Below, one piece after another: positions 43,125 through 52,048 of a stretch of 64,000 bases of DNA. The number at the start of each line of letters is the position of its first letter. The stretch's first letter is position 1. The DNA comes from an uncultured Clostridium sp. GTDB taxonomy: Bacteria; Bacillota; Clostridia; Oscillospirales; Acutalibacteraceae. Both the position numbers and the translations under genes were made by a program. The notes under the pieces are model-generated. The model saw nothing but the letters and a program-made list of their open reading frames with translations. It made no database searches and was not told the origin of the DNA. Location of the stretch: positions 1-64,000 of the forward strand of contig CABRLN010000004.1 in the NCBI GenBank assembly GCA_902471875.1. Direction: 5' to 3'.

Positions 43125-43138
43125 GGGGGTGAAGCATT

Positions 43139-44683
43139 TTGAATAATAAATTTGAATCTGAGAACAGCTACCATTACATTTCATTTGGTGAAATATTACT
43201 AAGAGTACTTAACGGAGCAAAAAAACACTGGTGGCTAATTGCAATATTGGCAGGTATATTGTCACTTTCTTTTGTTTTTTATTCATATAGGAACTATGTG
43301 CCGCAGTACAAGGCAACCGCTACATTTACCGTTTCTCCAAGAGATACCAATATTTCGTCTTATTCAAGTACCTCAAGCAGTGCTTCTACCTTACAACTAG
43401 AAAAGACGTTTCCTTATATTATTACCAGTGCTCCTCTTACCAATGTGGTAACTGAAGATTTGGGGCTTTCGTCAATGCCGGGTTCTATTACGGCAACTGC
43501 AGTTGAAGATACAAATCTTTTTACAATTACGGTAACTTCAAGTAACTATGAAATGGCTTATAATGTGCTAAAGTCGGTAATTAATAATTATCCCAGTGTA
43601 GCAGAATATGTTGTTGGTGCAACAGACATTGTTTTGGTTGTACCGCCTTCGGCATCATCTGAGCCTGTTAACAGTGTTTCATACCGCAATTGGGCAGTAA
43701 TTGGTGCCGGTGCGGGCATTATAATGGCTTTGGTTATAATTTTAATTTTAGAAATGTTTAATGTTACAGTTCGCCGTCCTGATGATATAGAATCTTTGCT
43801 TAATAACGAAAGAATAGGATCTATTGTTAAAGTGGTACGAAAAAAGAGCAGTAATGCTACTGACATAATTTCTATTGACAATGTTCATGCAGATGGAAGA
43901 TTTAAAGAATCAATTTTCTCTATAAGAAATAAAATCATAAAGAAATGCAAAGATAATAAGATTAATTCAATAATGATAGCAAGTACCGCTACTGATGAAG
44001 GCAAAACTACAATATCGGCAAATTTGGCTGTTTCATTTGCCAAAAAACATTATAGAACAGTCATTATTGATTGTGATTTAAGAAATCCGTCATTAAGGAA
44101 GCAGATGAGTATTCCCGATAATTGCAGTTTAGGTATAGTAGATGTTATTACAGGTAAATGCAATCTTGAAGATGCAATTGTTAAACTGAAAAAGAACGGT
44201 TTATATGTCCTGCCAGGTACTGAGTCTGTAAGTAATGCGTCGGAGCTTATGGGCAGCAAACAGCTTGCCGAGCTTATTGAGGCACTTGAGAGAATGTTTG
44301 ATTATGTTATTATTGACGTACCGCCTGTAGGAATTGTAGCCGATGCACTTGAACTTAAAGACACTGTTGGTGGTCTTGTATTTGTTGTAAGACAAGATTA
44401 TGTAAAGGTTAACAGAATATTAGACTCTATAAGTTTGTTTGGTTCAAGTAAAATTCAAGTTTTAGGTTGTATATTTAGTATGGCGTCGGGAGTATTTGGC
44501 TCTAAAGGATATGGAAGGTACGGTTATAACAGTTATGGTTCATATGGAATGTATGGCAGTGGATATTACCGTGGAAAGTATGGTTATGGCAGGTACGGCG
44601 GTTATGAAAGTTATGCAGATGATAGTAATGATGATGGCACTGAAGATTTTGACCAAACAATAGAAAAAAACGAAACAAATTAA
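43139..44683 (+). CDS. Fused Wzz/BY-kinase (CpsC-CpsD type), second copy
   Basis: A 514-residue paralogue of the preceding kinase: Wzz domain with two spans (about 33-51 and 183-205), Walker A ASTATDEGKTTISAN (about 280-294), Walker A' VIIDCDLRNP, Walker B VIIDVPPVG. The C-terminal tail is much longer, with more than a dozen tyrosines in Gly/Ser context followed by an acidic end. The start codon is TTG at 43139, with GGGGGGTG nine bases upstream, 14 bases after the first kinase. Two kinases with different tails suggest division of labour or hetero-oligomers. Confidence 0.92.
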   Translation: MNNKFESENSYHYISFGEILLRVLNGAKKHWWLIAILAGILSLSFVFYSYRNYVPQYKATATFTVSPRDTNISSYSSTSSSASTLQLEKTFPYIITSAPLTNVVTEDLGLSSMPGSITATAVEDTNLFTITVTSSNYEMAYNVLKSVINNYPSVAEYVVGATDIVLVVPPSASSEPVNSVSYRNWAVIGAGAGIIMALVIILILEMFNVTVRRPDDIESLLNNERIGSIVKVVRKKSSNATDIISIDNVHADGRFKESIFSIRNKIIKKCKDNKINSIMIASTATDEGKTTISANLAVSFAKKHYRTVIIDCDLRNPSLRKQMSIPDNCSLGIVDVITGKCNLEDAIVKLKKNGLYVLPGTESVSNASELMGSKQLAELIEALERMFDYVIIDVPPVGIVADALELKDTVGGLVFVVRQDYVKVNRILDSISLFGSSKIQVLGCIFSMASGVFGSKGYGRYGYNSYGSYGMYGSGYYRGKYGYGRYGGYESYADDSNDDGTEDFDQTIEKNETN

Positions 44684-44870
44684 ATATTTATGCTAAAAAC
44701 CATTTAAACAGAGTATAACTTAGCTGTAAAATTTGCCCGGTACAGCATTTTCTGATTAATAGTTAACAACCAGTCTGTGCCGGTGTTATTGTACTGAAAA
44801 AATTTACAGAATAATCTATTACATGTACATGCTTCTAATGGTATTTAGCATTATTTTAGCAAGTTAAATA
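44680..44870 (+). repeat. Dispersed intergenic repeat, copy C
   Basis: Shares GTTATTGT (44785-44792), AATCTATT (44813-44820) and GGTATTTAG (44840-44848) with copy B in the same order and with nearly the same spacing (64 versus 65 bases from first to last). Its ends are imperfect inverted repeats: ATGCTAAAAACCATTTAA (from 44690) against ATGCTAAATACCATTAGAA read from the right end. It begins at the kinase stop codon. A long stem also pairs CTGTAAAATTT (44724-44734) and CCGGTACAG with CTGTGCCGG and AAATTTACAG. Confidence 0.6.
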
Positions 44871-44888
44871 TTTTTATGGAGGTTAATC

Positions 44889-45743
44889 ATGAATAAGGTT
44901 ATTAAATTTGGTATAAATTTTTTAGCAGTCATATCAATTATCACAGTTGTAATTTTAATTTGCTTTGCTGACAATTTGTTTGCTGTTGACAGTTCAGGTA
45001 ATGTTATTAAGAATACGGGGAATTCAGTGTATATATCTTTTGAAACAGACCCTTTAATATTGGATGGTACAGATATTAACTTGATGGATGGGGTAACTGC
45101 TACAGACTCACAAGGTAACGATGTTATTGGTTTGGTAAATGCTTCTGTTGTAAATGATAATGAGGACAAAGCAATAATGTACAGTGTTAATGATTCTGAT
45201 TATGAATTAGAAACTACCAAAAGAGGTTTACAGCTTACAAATTATAAAGGACCGTCTATAGCTATTAAAAAGACTACATATACCTGTGATATTAACGAAA
45301 TTAATTCTTATATTAAATCGTTAATAGAGGCAAAGTCTATTGTTGCAAAAGACGGTTATGGCAATGACATATCTTCAAGTGTATATGTTGACCCTTATGT
45401 TCAAATAAAAAAGCCGGGAAAACAAAATATAGAATTAACTGTAAAAAATATATTTTCTGACGTTGCAAAAAGAAATATTAGTATTACCATAACAGGTTCA
45501 CTTAATGAAACAAAAGTAACCCTGTCAACAGAAACAACAACTGTTAAGAAAGGTACTATGTTAGACCCTGCAAGATATATTGTAAATGCTGTTGATGAAG
45601 ATGGTAAGGATATTAAGGATCAAATAGTATTTGACAACCAGGTTGATGTAAATACACCGGGAAGATATAATATTTATTATTATATTTCAGGTAAGGATAA
45701 TGAGACACCTGCCGCTACGTTAACAGTAGTAGTAACTGAATAA
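44889..45743 (+). CDS. Exported protein with three Ig-like domains
   Basis: A 284-residue protein with an N-terminal signal or anchor (about residues 9-31, ending DNLFAVD) and three beta-sandwich repeats of DUF5011/Ig-like type: GVTATDSQGNDVIG, IVAKDGYGNDISS and YIVNAVDEDGKDIKD mark their starts, and KPGKQNIELTV and TPGRYNIYYYI their ends. GGAGG precedes the ATG. It closes the tyrosine-kinase cluster and resembles the Ig-like protein before the kinases, suggesting a shared surface role. Confidence 0.78.
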   Translation: MNKVIKFGINFLAVISIITVVILICFADNLFAVDSSGNVIKNTGNSVYISFETDPLILDGTDINLMDGVTATDSQGNDVIGLVNASVVNDNEDKAIMYSVNDSDYELETTKRGLQLTNYKGPSIAIKKTTYTCDINEINSYIKSLIEAKSIVAKDGYGNDISSSVYVDPYVQIKKPGKQNIELTVKNIFSDVAKRNISITITGSLNETKVTLSTETTTVKKGTMLDPARYIVNAVDEDGKDIKDQIVFDNQVDVNTPGRYNIYYYISGKDNETPAATLTVVVTE

Positions 45744-45749
45744 TTATGC

Positions 45750-45780
45750 AAACACCGTAGTAAGACTGCGGTGTTTTTGT
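45750..45780 (+). terminator. Terminator of the kinase cluster
   Basis: AAACACCGTAG pairs with CTGCGGTGTTT (one G:U) and is followed by TTTTGTTAT. Confidence 0.8.
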
Positions 45781-45853
45781 TATATGTTTGGTATTGGTAA
45801 TATTAGACCATGCCTAACAATTATCATAATTTAGCTGTTGCTATATCAAAATT

Positions 45854-45929
45854 AAGGCGTATATGAAAAGTTTGAAATATGTTTAAAACCAAATTATATA
45901 ACATATTTCTTAATTTTCACATACGCCTT
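45854..45929 (-). terminator. Very long imperfect hairpin downstream of dut
   Basis: Outer arms of 16 bases (45854-45869 with 45914-45929, two mismatches) and inner arms GAAATATGTT / AACATATTTC form a 76-base hairpin. It is much longer than a normal terminator but lies where dut transcription should end. Confidence 0.5.
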
Positions 45930-45941
45930 CATATAATTAAA

Positions 45942-46379
45942 TTATTTACCTGTTGAGCCAAATCCTCCGGTGTTGCGTACAGTTTCATCAAGATTTTCTG
46001 TAACTACAACATTTGGTATGCACACCGGCATAACAACCATTTGTGCAATTCTGTCGTTAGGATTAACTGTGTAGTTTACGTTACTACTGTTTTGCAAAAT
46101 AACGCATAGCTCGCCACGGTAGTCACTGTCAATTACTCCTACTCCGTTTGCGAGTGAAATTCCATGTTTTATGCCTAAGCCACTTCTTGCAAACATGAAT
46201 ATACCATATTGATTGCTTGGTAGCTCTACAGCAATACCTGTAGGTATTGTAACACGCTGACCTGCATTTATTGTAACAGGCTTTGTAATGCAGGCGTGTA
46301 AGTCCATACCTGCCGAACCTTCGGTTGCTCTTACAGGAATTATTGCGTTATCTTTTAGTTTTTTTATTTTTAAATCCAT
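45942..46379 (-). CDS. dut: Deoxyuridine 5'-triphosphate nucleotidohydrolase
   Basis: Hydrolyses dUTP, keeping uracil out of DNA and making dUMP. The 145-residue trimeric-type enzyme has all five motifs: GSAGMDLHA, ARSGLGIKHG, NGVGVIDSDYRGE, NDRIAQMVV and RNTGGFGSTG at the end. GGAGAAACAC precedes the start. It is followed by the long hairpin. Confidence 0.97.
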   Translation of the reverse strand: MDLKIKKLKDNAIIPVRATEGSAGMDLHACITKPVTINAGQRVTIPTGIAVELPSNQYGIFMFARSGLGIKHGISLANGVGVIDSDYRGELCVILQNSSNVNYTVNPNDRIAQMVVMPVCIPNVVVTENLDETVRNTGGFGSTGK

Positions 46380-46432
46380 TGTGTTTCTCCGTTTTTAGGG
46401 TTGATATGTTTTTATATAATATTATTTATTGT

Positions 46433-48583
46433 TTATAAAACTCCCTTGTAGTACAAACCGCGAGTGTGTCCGCCTTCTATTTTATTTTGATTTTGTACGG
46501 CATGAAGAGCATATAATTTTTGTTCATTGGTTTCGGTGGTGAACAGCATTGTGTAAAAGTCTGCATTCTCAATTTCTTTCAGTCTGTCACCCATATATAA
46601 AGGAACACTATTAAAAATTTGAGTACAGCCGCCGCTGCATTTGTACGGAAAGCTAATTTCTTTTCTGTCGGTAATATATCCTAAGCCACCGCATTCTTTA
46701 CAGGTTTTGGTTTTGGAATTTACTCCTGGGCAGTTTCGTGTAAGCATAAGAGGAAGCTTGCCATATATTAATACACCTGTTTCAATATTGCCGCCAAGTT
46801 GGTTTATCTGCATTAATGTAAGCTCGAAGGAAGCAGTAAGGGATTTTAAGCCAAGCTGCTGAAAAAAGTAAACACTTTCGGTGTTCATTACATTTAGTCT
46901 GAAATTTCCGTGTATTGTCAGTTTTAGCTCTTTACAAAGTGGAATTGCGCCAAGATTATTTACAAGTACATGCTTTATGCCTAGATTTTTTGCTTTTTGA
47001 AGATGTCTGCGGACTTGTTCTTCTCGTCCGAACATACCTCCAAAAATTTCTATACCAAGGTTAAAGCCCTTTGCTTTAAGGCTTGTCATAATTTCGGTTG
47101 GTGTATTTTCAGGAATAAATACAAGTTCGCATTGGGCAAATTCAATAGGAATGTCCCAGTCAGAAAAAATTGCTCTTACAGGTACAACCGCTTTTTTAGT
47201 TTTTGTTTTTTTGTTGTGTAAAGTGACGTCATTAATTTCACAATGCTTATGATTGTTAAGAATTAAATGTGTTAAGTTGTCCAGTGCATTTCTGCGAAGC
47301 TTGTTTAGTACAGAAAGAGGGATAGTGGTGTTGCTTTCAATATTAGCATGGCACAGGCATACTTTATAAGGAGTGCCGCCTGTTTTGCTAAGCTGTTCAC
47401 AGACCTTTTCATTTGTAAGAGGCTTATGAACAGCCCTCTCGCCATTTTCACCATATACCGTTGTTGTTATTTCTGAAAATTCAGGTGTTTTATGAATAGC
47501 AGTTACACCGTCAGACTGGTTGTTTTGTTCAAAAGGCTTTTCGGTCAAAATTGAAGCGGTAAGTATGGCTGGCTTGTTAATATTTATGGTAAAGTTCATT
47601 TCAACAGGAATACGCTGATATTCGTTTTTATAAATGGAGTGAATTTGATTTAGTACCTTTGTGGTAGCAGATATAACATCTTCCTTTTGGCGTGTTCCAA
47701 ACATATCAGCACCGAGGTTTCCTGTGTAATATCCGTTTGTAAAGCCAGAGCGTGAGAAAACGCTCTTTAATTGGTTACAGCTGTCAGTGTCGGCATATCC
47801 GCTGTCACAGTATTGCCTTGCTACATTTACAGCAGAGGCTACATATTCGGGGCGTTTCATTCTCCCTTCTATTTTAGCTGAGGTTATGCCAATTTTTTGT
47901 AATTCCTGCAAATGTTCCAGCACAGACATATCCTTAAGACTCAGGTCATGACCTGTACCGTTTTCAACCATAAATGGAAGTCGGCAGGTTTGAGCACACT
48001 GACCTCGGTTGCCGCTCCTTCCGCCTAAAACCGAGCTAAAATAGCACTGTCCTGATACACACATACACAGTGCACCGTGTACAAATACTTCAAGCTCAAT
48101 AGGGCATACTTGTGCAACCTTTTTAATTTCTTCAAATGACATTTCTCGTGACAATACCACTCGTTTAAATCCCAATTCGTAAAGCAGCTTTGCGCCATGT
48201 GGTGTGTGTACGCTCATTTGTGTTGAGCCGTGCAAAGGCAGCTGCGGCATTGATTTATGCAATATAGAAGCAAAGCCTACATCCTGCACGATTATTGCGT
48301 CAATTTGCAGTTTGTAGGCTTGGTGTGCCATACTGATTGCTATGGGAAGTTCGCTGTCAGTAATAAGTGTATTCATAGTTAAATACAGCTTAACACCTCT
48401 TTGGTGGCAAAAGTCCACAGCTTCTTTCAATTGTTCAAAATCAAAATTTTTTGCAGAGGCTCTTGCTCCAAAGCGTTCAGCACCTATATATACAGCGTCA
48501 GCACCCGACCTTACAGCGGCTATAAGAGCCTCCATAGAGCCTGCCGGGGCAAGAATTTCTAAATTATTATTAATATTACTCAC
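46433..48583 (-). CDS. U32-family peptidase-like protein with DUF3656 domain
   Basis: A 716-residue protein. The N-terminal U32 domain begins with LEILAPAGSMEAL and has SREMSFEEIKKV and the cysteine cluster CMCVSGQCYFSS plus GNRGQCAQTCR, which in RlhA/TrhP-type enzymes holds an iron-sulfur cluster used in RNA hydroxylation. The C-terminal half contains a second U32-like region and a further Cys set (NCPG, CKECGG, CSGGC). An RNA-modification role is therefore more likely than true protease activity. The start codon is GTG at 48583, six bases after zapA. Confidence 0.88.
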   Translation of the reverse strand: MSNINNNLEILAPAGSMEALIAAVRSGADAVYIGAERFGARASAKNFDFEQLKEAVDFCHQRGVKLYLTMNTLITDSELPIAISMAHQAYKLQIDAIIVQDVGFASILHKSMPQLPLHGSTQMSVHTPHGAKLLYELGFKRVVLSREMSFEEIKKVAQVCPIELEVFVHGALCMCVSGQCYFSSVLGGRSGNRGQCAQTCRLPFMVENGTGHDLSLKDMSVLEHLQELQKIGITSAKIEGRMKRPEYVASAVNVARQYCDSGYADTDSCNQLKSVFSRSGFTNGYYTGNLGADMFGTRQKEDVISATTKVLNQIHSIYKNEYQRIPVEMNFTININKPAILTASILTEKPFEQNNQSDGVTAIHKTPEFSEITTTVYGENGERAVHKPLTNEKVCEQLSKTGGTPYKVCLCHANIESNTTIPLSVLNKLRRNALDNLTHLILNNHKHCEINDVTLHNKKTKTKKAVVPVRAIFSDWDIPIEFAQCELVFIPENTPTEIMTSLKAKGFNLGIEIFGGMFGREEQVRRHLQKAKNLGIKHVLVNNLGAIPLCKELKLTIHGNFRLNVMNTESVYFFQQLGLKSLTASFELTLMQINQLGGNIETGVLIYGKLPLMLTRNCPGVNSKTKTCKECGGLGYITDRKEISFPYKCSGGCTQIFNSVPLYMGDRLKEIENADFYTMLFTTETNEQKLYALHAVQNQNKIEGGHTRGLYYKGVL

Positions 48584-48589
48584 AATAAA

Positions 48590-49198
48590 TTAACTCTCTT
48601 CATTAAGCAAATTCATAAGCTCTTCGTCTGTAACAACATCGGCAAATTCATCTCTTGTAAAAAGCTGGTCAGGTGTTGCCGACTTTTTTGCCGGTTTACT
48701 GCTATTTGTGTTGTTTATACTTTTTAGCTTAGCAGATGATGTTTTCACACTGTTTAAGGTTGAAGGCGTTGTTTTGGTGTTTATTACAGGTTTTGCTGTT
48801 TCTGCAGGAGCATCCTCCTCAACATATGTACCTGCTTTAAGTTCAGATATTACTCTGTGCAAGCCTGCCTTTTCTTCTTTTAGCTGTGTGTTTTCAACTA
48901 GCAGCCTGTTAAGCTGTATTGTGGCTTCTTTTGCGACAGATTCGCAGTCGTCTGTCTTTTTTATTAATTCTCTTGTAATTATACGCTCTTTTTCAAGCTG
49001 GTCGCAGTAGTTAAGTGCCGCAACTATTGTTGCCATTTGCAACGACAGCTTTGGGTCACTGTCTGCTAAAAATTTTATACGCTCGTCAACAATTTTTGCT
49101 ATTTTTTGAATATATTGCTCACTTTCATCTGCCGTAATTAAAAACTGGCTTCCGCAAATTTTTAGTCTTACCTTGGTTTTCTTTGTATCGTCACCCAT
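48590..49198 (-). CDS. zapA: Cell-division protein ZapA with C-terminal extension
   Basis: Stabilises FtsZ rings. The ZapA domain covers residues 1-100 (VRLKICGSQFLITADESEQYIQKIAKIVDERI, then a coiled coil). ZapA is usually about 85-100 residues; here 100 more follow, a Ser/Thr/Lys-rich linker and an acidic end (TDEELMNLLNEES) of unknown role. GGAGG precedes the ATG. It is co-transcribed with the U32 gene, a pairing common in Clostridia. Confidence 0.9.
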   Translation of the reverse strand: MGDDTKKTKVRLKICGSQFLITADESEQYIQKIAKIVDERIKFLADSDPKLSLQMATIVAALNYCDQLEKERIITRELIKKTDDCESVAKEATIQLNRLLVENTQLKEEKAGLHRVISELKAGTYVEEDAPAETAKPVINTKTTPSTLNSVKTSSAKLKSINNTNSSKPAKKSATPDQLFTRDEFADVVTDEELMNLLNEES

Positions 49199-49433
49199 AA
49201 TTATACCTCCTTACTTATAAATTCAAATATATCATATATTATACTACATTTAAAAAACATATAAAAGACTTTTGCCGTTTTTTTAAGAAAATTTTCATTT
49301 ATTAAGATGTGTTTTAGAAAATTTAATAAAATCAAGTATAAATTATATAATTTTACATAGTTATTTTAGCTATTTGAATAAAATATATGTTTTTGATTGT
49401 ATTTAGTTTGGTATTAAATGGATGATTTACTAC

Positions 49434-49462
49434 TTGATATTTTTGGTTTTGTGTGATAAAAT
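49434..49462 (+). promoter_or_regulatory. Promoter of the rimP-nusA-infB operon
   Basis: TTGATA (49434-49439) and TAAAAT (49457-49462) with a 17-base spacer; transcript start predicted near 49469. The rest of 49199-49433 is AT-rich with nothing else recognised. Confidence 0.65.
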
Positions 49463-49493
49463 TATTAACAGATAAATAAATATTAAAAGTAAG

Positions 49494-49524
49494 GAGTGGG
49501 AAGTTAAATGCCCGCTCTTTTTGT
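49494..49524 (+). promoter_or_regulatory. Leader attenuator before rimP
   Basis: GAGTGGG (49494-49500) pairs with CCCGCTC (49511-49517, one G:U) and is followed by TTTTTGTTTT: an intrinsic-terminator shape inside the leader, about 25 bases after the predicted transcript start. The left arm overlaps an AAGGAG site (49491-49496) for a short frame starting at ATG 49508. NusA-dependent attenuation of nusA operons is known in Bacillus, which supports a regulatory role here. Confidence 0.6.
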
Positions 49525-49547
49525 TTTACAAGAAAGGAAGTGCGTAT

Positions 49548-50015
49548 ATGGCAGGAAAAAATACAGTAACAACTGTGTGGGAAATTGTAGAGCCATACGT
49601 AGAACAACTTAATTTACAGTTGTGGGATGTTCGCTTTGTAAAAGAGGGAGCAAACTGGTATTTAAGAATTTTTATTGACAGTGAAAAGGGTATTACTATT
49701 GAGGACTGCGAGGCTGTAAGTCGTGCTGTTGACGAGCCTCTTGATATTGCAGACCCTATTGACAAAAGTTATTGTCTTGAGGTTTGCTCACCCGGTATTG
49801 AACGAGAACTTACAAGACCCGAACATTTTGACCGCTTTATTGGTGCAAAGGTTATGGTTAAAATGATAAGACCTCTTGAAAATGCAGGCAAAGAGTTTAA
49901 AGGTGTTTTAACTGCTGCTGATAAATTAACCTGTACTGTTTCTACAGAAAAGGGAGAGGTTAATTTTAACAAAAAAGACAGCGTTTGGGTAAAGCTGGAC
50001 GATTTTGATATATAA
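49548..50015 (+). CDS. rimP: Ribosome maturation factor RimP
   Basis: Needed for 30S subunit assembly. About 155 residues with the signatures GITIEDCEAVSRAVDEPLD and YCLEVCSPGIERELTRPEHFDRFIG. ATG 49548 has AAAGGAAG at 49533-49540; the longer frame starting at 49521 lies within the leader terminator and is rejected. First gene of the nusA-infB cluster. Confidence 0.95.
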   Translation: MAGKNTVTTVWEIVEPYVEQLNLQLWDVRFVKEGANWYLRIFIDSEKGITIEDCEAVSRAVDEPLDIADPIDKSYCLEVCSPGIERELTRPEHFDRFIGAKVMVKMIRPLENAGKEFKGVLTAADKLTCTVSTEKGEVNFNKKDSVWVKLDDFDI

Positions 50016-50092
50016 TTAATGGATTGTTTGGATTATTTTCAAAAGCTTGTATATTTAAGATAAAAAATGTTTAAGAAAGGTTGATAAGAAAA

Positions 50093-51385
50093 ATGGATAA
50101 CAAAGAGCTATTTGAAGCTATTGCACAGCTGGAACAAGATAAAGGTGTGCCTTCTGAATATATGTTTGAGCAAATTCAAAGAGCTATAGAAATTGCCGCA
50201 GGCAAAAATTACGGAAACGACAATGTAAAATTTATAGTTGATAAAGACCAATATATTTTTGACGCTTATCTGCAAAAAGAAGTTGTTGAAGAGGTGTTTG
50301 ACAATAACATTGAAATTTCTCTTGAAAAGGCAAGAGAAATTAACCCTAGTGTTGAAATTGGTGATTATGTAGGCGTAAAAATGGACACAATGGCATTAGG
50401 TAGAATTGGTGTTAATGCCGCAAGAAATGTTATTAAGCAGGGTATTAACGAGGGCGAAAAGGGTCAGATTATGCTTGAATTCCAAAGTAAAATAGGCGAA
50501 CTTGTTACTGCCACCGTTGAAAGAATAGACCCGCGCACAGGTAATGCTACAGTAAGAATAGGCAAATCTACCGCCGTTTTACTTGCAGGCGAACAGGTTG
50601 ACGGTGAGGTTTTGGAAGAAGACCAAAAGGTTAAGGTTTATATTTCGGATGTTCAAAAGAGAGACAAGGGCGGTTTAAGGGTGTTGATTTCACGCACACA
50701 CCCTGAATTTGTAAAAAGAATGTTTGAAACAGAGGTTCCTGAAATTTATGACGGCACTGTTGAAATTAAATCAGTATCAAGAGAAGCAGGTTCAAGAACT
50801 AAAATTGCTGTATTCAGTAAGGATAAGCAGGTTGACGCTATTGGTGCATGTATTGGTACAAGAGGTGTACGAGTAGGCACAATAGTTGATGAGCTTAATG
50901 GAGAAAAAATTGATATTATTGAATATAACGAAAATCCTAAAGAATTTATTGCCGCAGCGCTGTCACCTGCAAGCGTTATTAAGGTTCAGGTTGCTGCAGA
51001 TGGCTCAAAAACCTGTCGTGTAACAGTACCTGACAGTCAGCTTTCACTTGCTATTGGTAACAAGGGTCAGAATGCTCGTCTTGCTGCAAAGCTTACAGGT
51101 TGGAAAATTGATATTCGTCCTGAAAGCGGATTCTTTGGTGAAGATGATGATGATTTTATTCCTGCTGAAGATGATGCAGAGATTTTACCGGAGAATAAGG
51201 ATAACTTAATTGAAACAGCTGAAGATTTAGACGTTGTTGTAACCGAAAACGAAATTGAGGAATTTTCAGAGAAAGAGGACTTTGAGCTTGAAGAAGTTGA
51301 AGCTGACGAGGATTTAGAAGCTGAATTAGATATTGAAGAGGATAATCTTGAAGCTCAAGCAGAGGTTGACGAAATAGAGGAATAA
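50093..51385 (+). CDS. nusA: Transcription termination/antitermination factor NusA
   Basis: Binds RNA polymerase and modulates pausing and termination. About 430 residues: N-terminal polymerase-binding domain, S1 domain (GELVTATVERIDPRTGNATVRIG), two KH domains (DAIGACIGTRGVRV, LAIGNKGQNARLAAKLTGWKIDIR), then a very acidic tail of about 75 residues. ATG 50093 (MDNKELFEAI) is chosen over TTG 50081, with AAAGG about 12 bases upstream. Most Clostridia NusA proteins lack so long an acidic tail. Confidence 0.96.
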   Translation: MDNKELFEAIAQLEQDKGVPSEYMFEQIQRAIEIAAGKNYGNDNVKFIVDKDQYIFDAYLQKEVVEEVFDNNIEISLEKAREINPSVEIGDYVGVKMDTMALGRIGVNAARNVIKQGINEGEKGQIMLEFQSKIGELVTATVERIDPRTGNATVRIGKSTAVLLAGEQVDGEVLEEDQKVKVYISDVQKRDKGGLRVLISRTHPEFVKRMFETEVPEIYDGTVEIKSVSREAGSRTKIAVFSKDKQVDAIGACIGTRGVRVGTIVDELNGEKIDIIEYNENPKEFIAAALSPASVIKVQVAADGSKTCRVTVPDSQLSLAIGNKGQNARLAAKLTGWKIDIRPESGFFGEDDDDFIPAEDDAEILPENKDNLIETAEDLDVVVTENEIEEFSEKEDFELEEVEADEDLEAELDIEEDNLEAQAEVDEIEE

Positions 51386-51429
51386 TTTATATAGAACTTT
51401 TGCATTATTCCGTGAAAGGTAGTGGTGAT

Positions 51430-51735
51430 GTGAAGCAAAAAAGAATACCCTTAAGGAAATGCACAGGATGTATGGAAATGAAGCCTAAAAAAGACCTTAT
51501 CCGTATTGTAAAAGCCCCTGATGTTAAAGGTGAAAACGGTGAGATTTTACAAAAAGGCGAGGTGTCGCTTGACACTACAGGCAAAAAGCCGGGCAGAGGT
51601 GCTTATGTATGTAATAATACAGACTGTCTGCATCAGGCGCAAAAAGCGCGAAGATTAGAAAGGGCATTTTCCTGTAAAATTCCTGAGGAAGTTTATATTC
51701 AACTGGAAGAAGGTATGAAAAGCCTTGAACAATAA
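51430..51735 (+). CDS. ylxR: YlxR family RNA-binding protein (RnpM)
   Basis: A 101-residue conserved protein of the nusA-infB operon with the family signature KRIPLRKCTGCMEMKPKKDLIRIV and KKPGRGAYVC. Homologues have been linked to control of RNase P. GTG 51430 has AAAGG ten bases upstream; the longer TTG start at 51400 is not needed. Overlaps ylxQ by 11 bases. Confidence 0.93.
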   Translation: MKQKRIPLRKCTGCMEMKPKKDLIRIVKAPDVKGENGEILQKGEVSLDTTGKKPGRGAYVCNNTDCLHQAQKARRLERAFSCKIPEEVYIQLEEGMKSLEQ

Positions 51736-52033
51736 CAAACTATTATCCTTTTTAGGATTATGCAGAAGAGCAGGTAAGATGACCATAGGTAACGATGCGG
51801 TTATTGAAGCAATGATAAGTGGTGAATCCTGCTTGGTGCTGTTAGCCGAAAATGCGTCACAACGCACTGCTAAAGACATAATGGAAACGGCACAGAAAAA
51901 CAACATACAAATTGTAAGGTTATCTTACGATAAACAGCAAATAAGCCGTGCTCTTGGTAAGCTGACAGCTGTAATATCGATTAATGAAGCAGGGTTTGCA
52001 AAGAAGATAATAGAACTAACAGGTAACGAATAA
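51725..52033 (+). CDS. ylxQ: L7Ae-like ribosomal protein YlxQ
   Basis: A 102-residue K-turn-binding protein (L7Ae/L30e fold): LLSFLGLCRRAGKMTIGND at the start and LVLLAENASQRTAKDI in the middle. It starts with TTG inside the end of ylxR, so translation is probably coupled. Sits in its normal place before infB. Confidence 0.92.
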   Translation: MNNNKLLSFLGLCRRAGKMTIGNDAVIEAMISGESCLVLLAENASQRTAKDIMETAQKNNIQIVRLSYDKQQISRALGKLTAVISINEAGFAKKIIELTGNE

Positions 52034-52048
52034 GGAGGTAAGTTGCTT

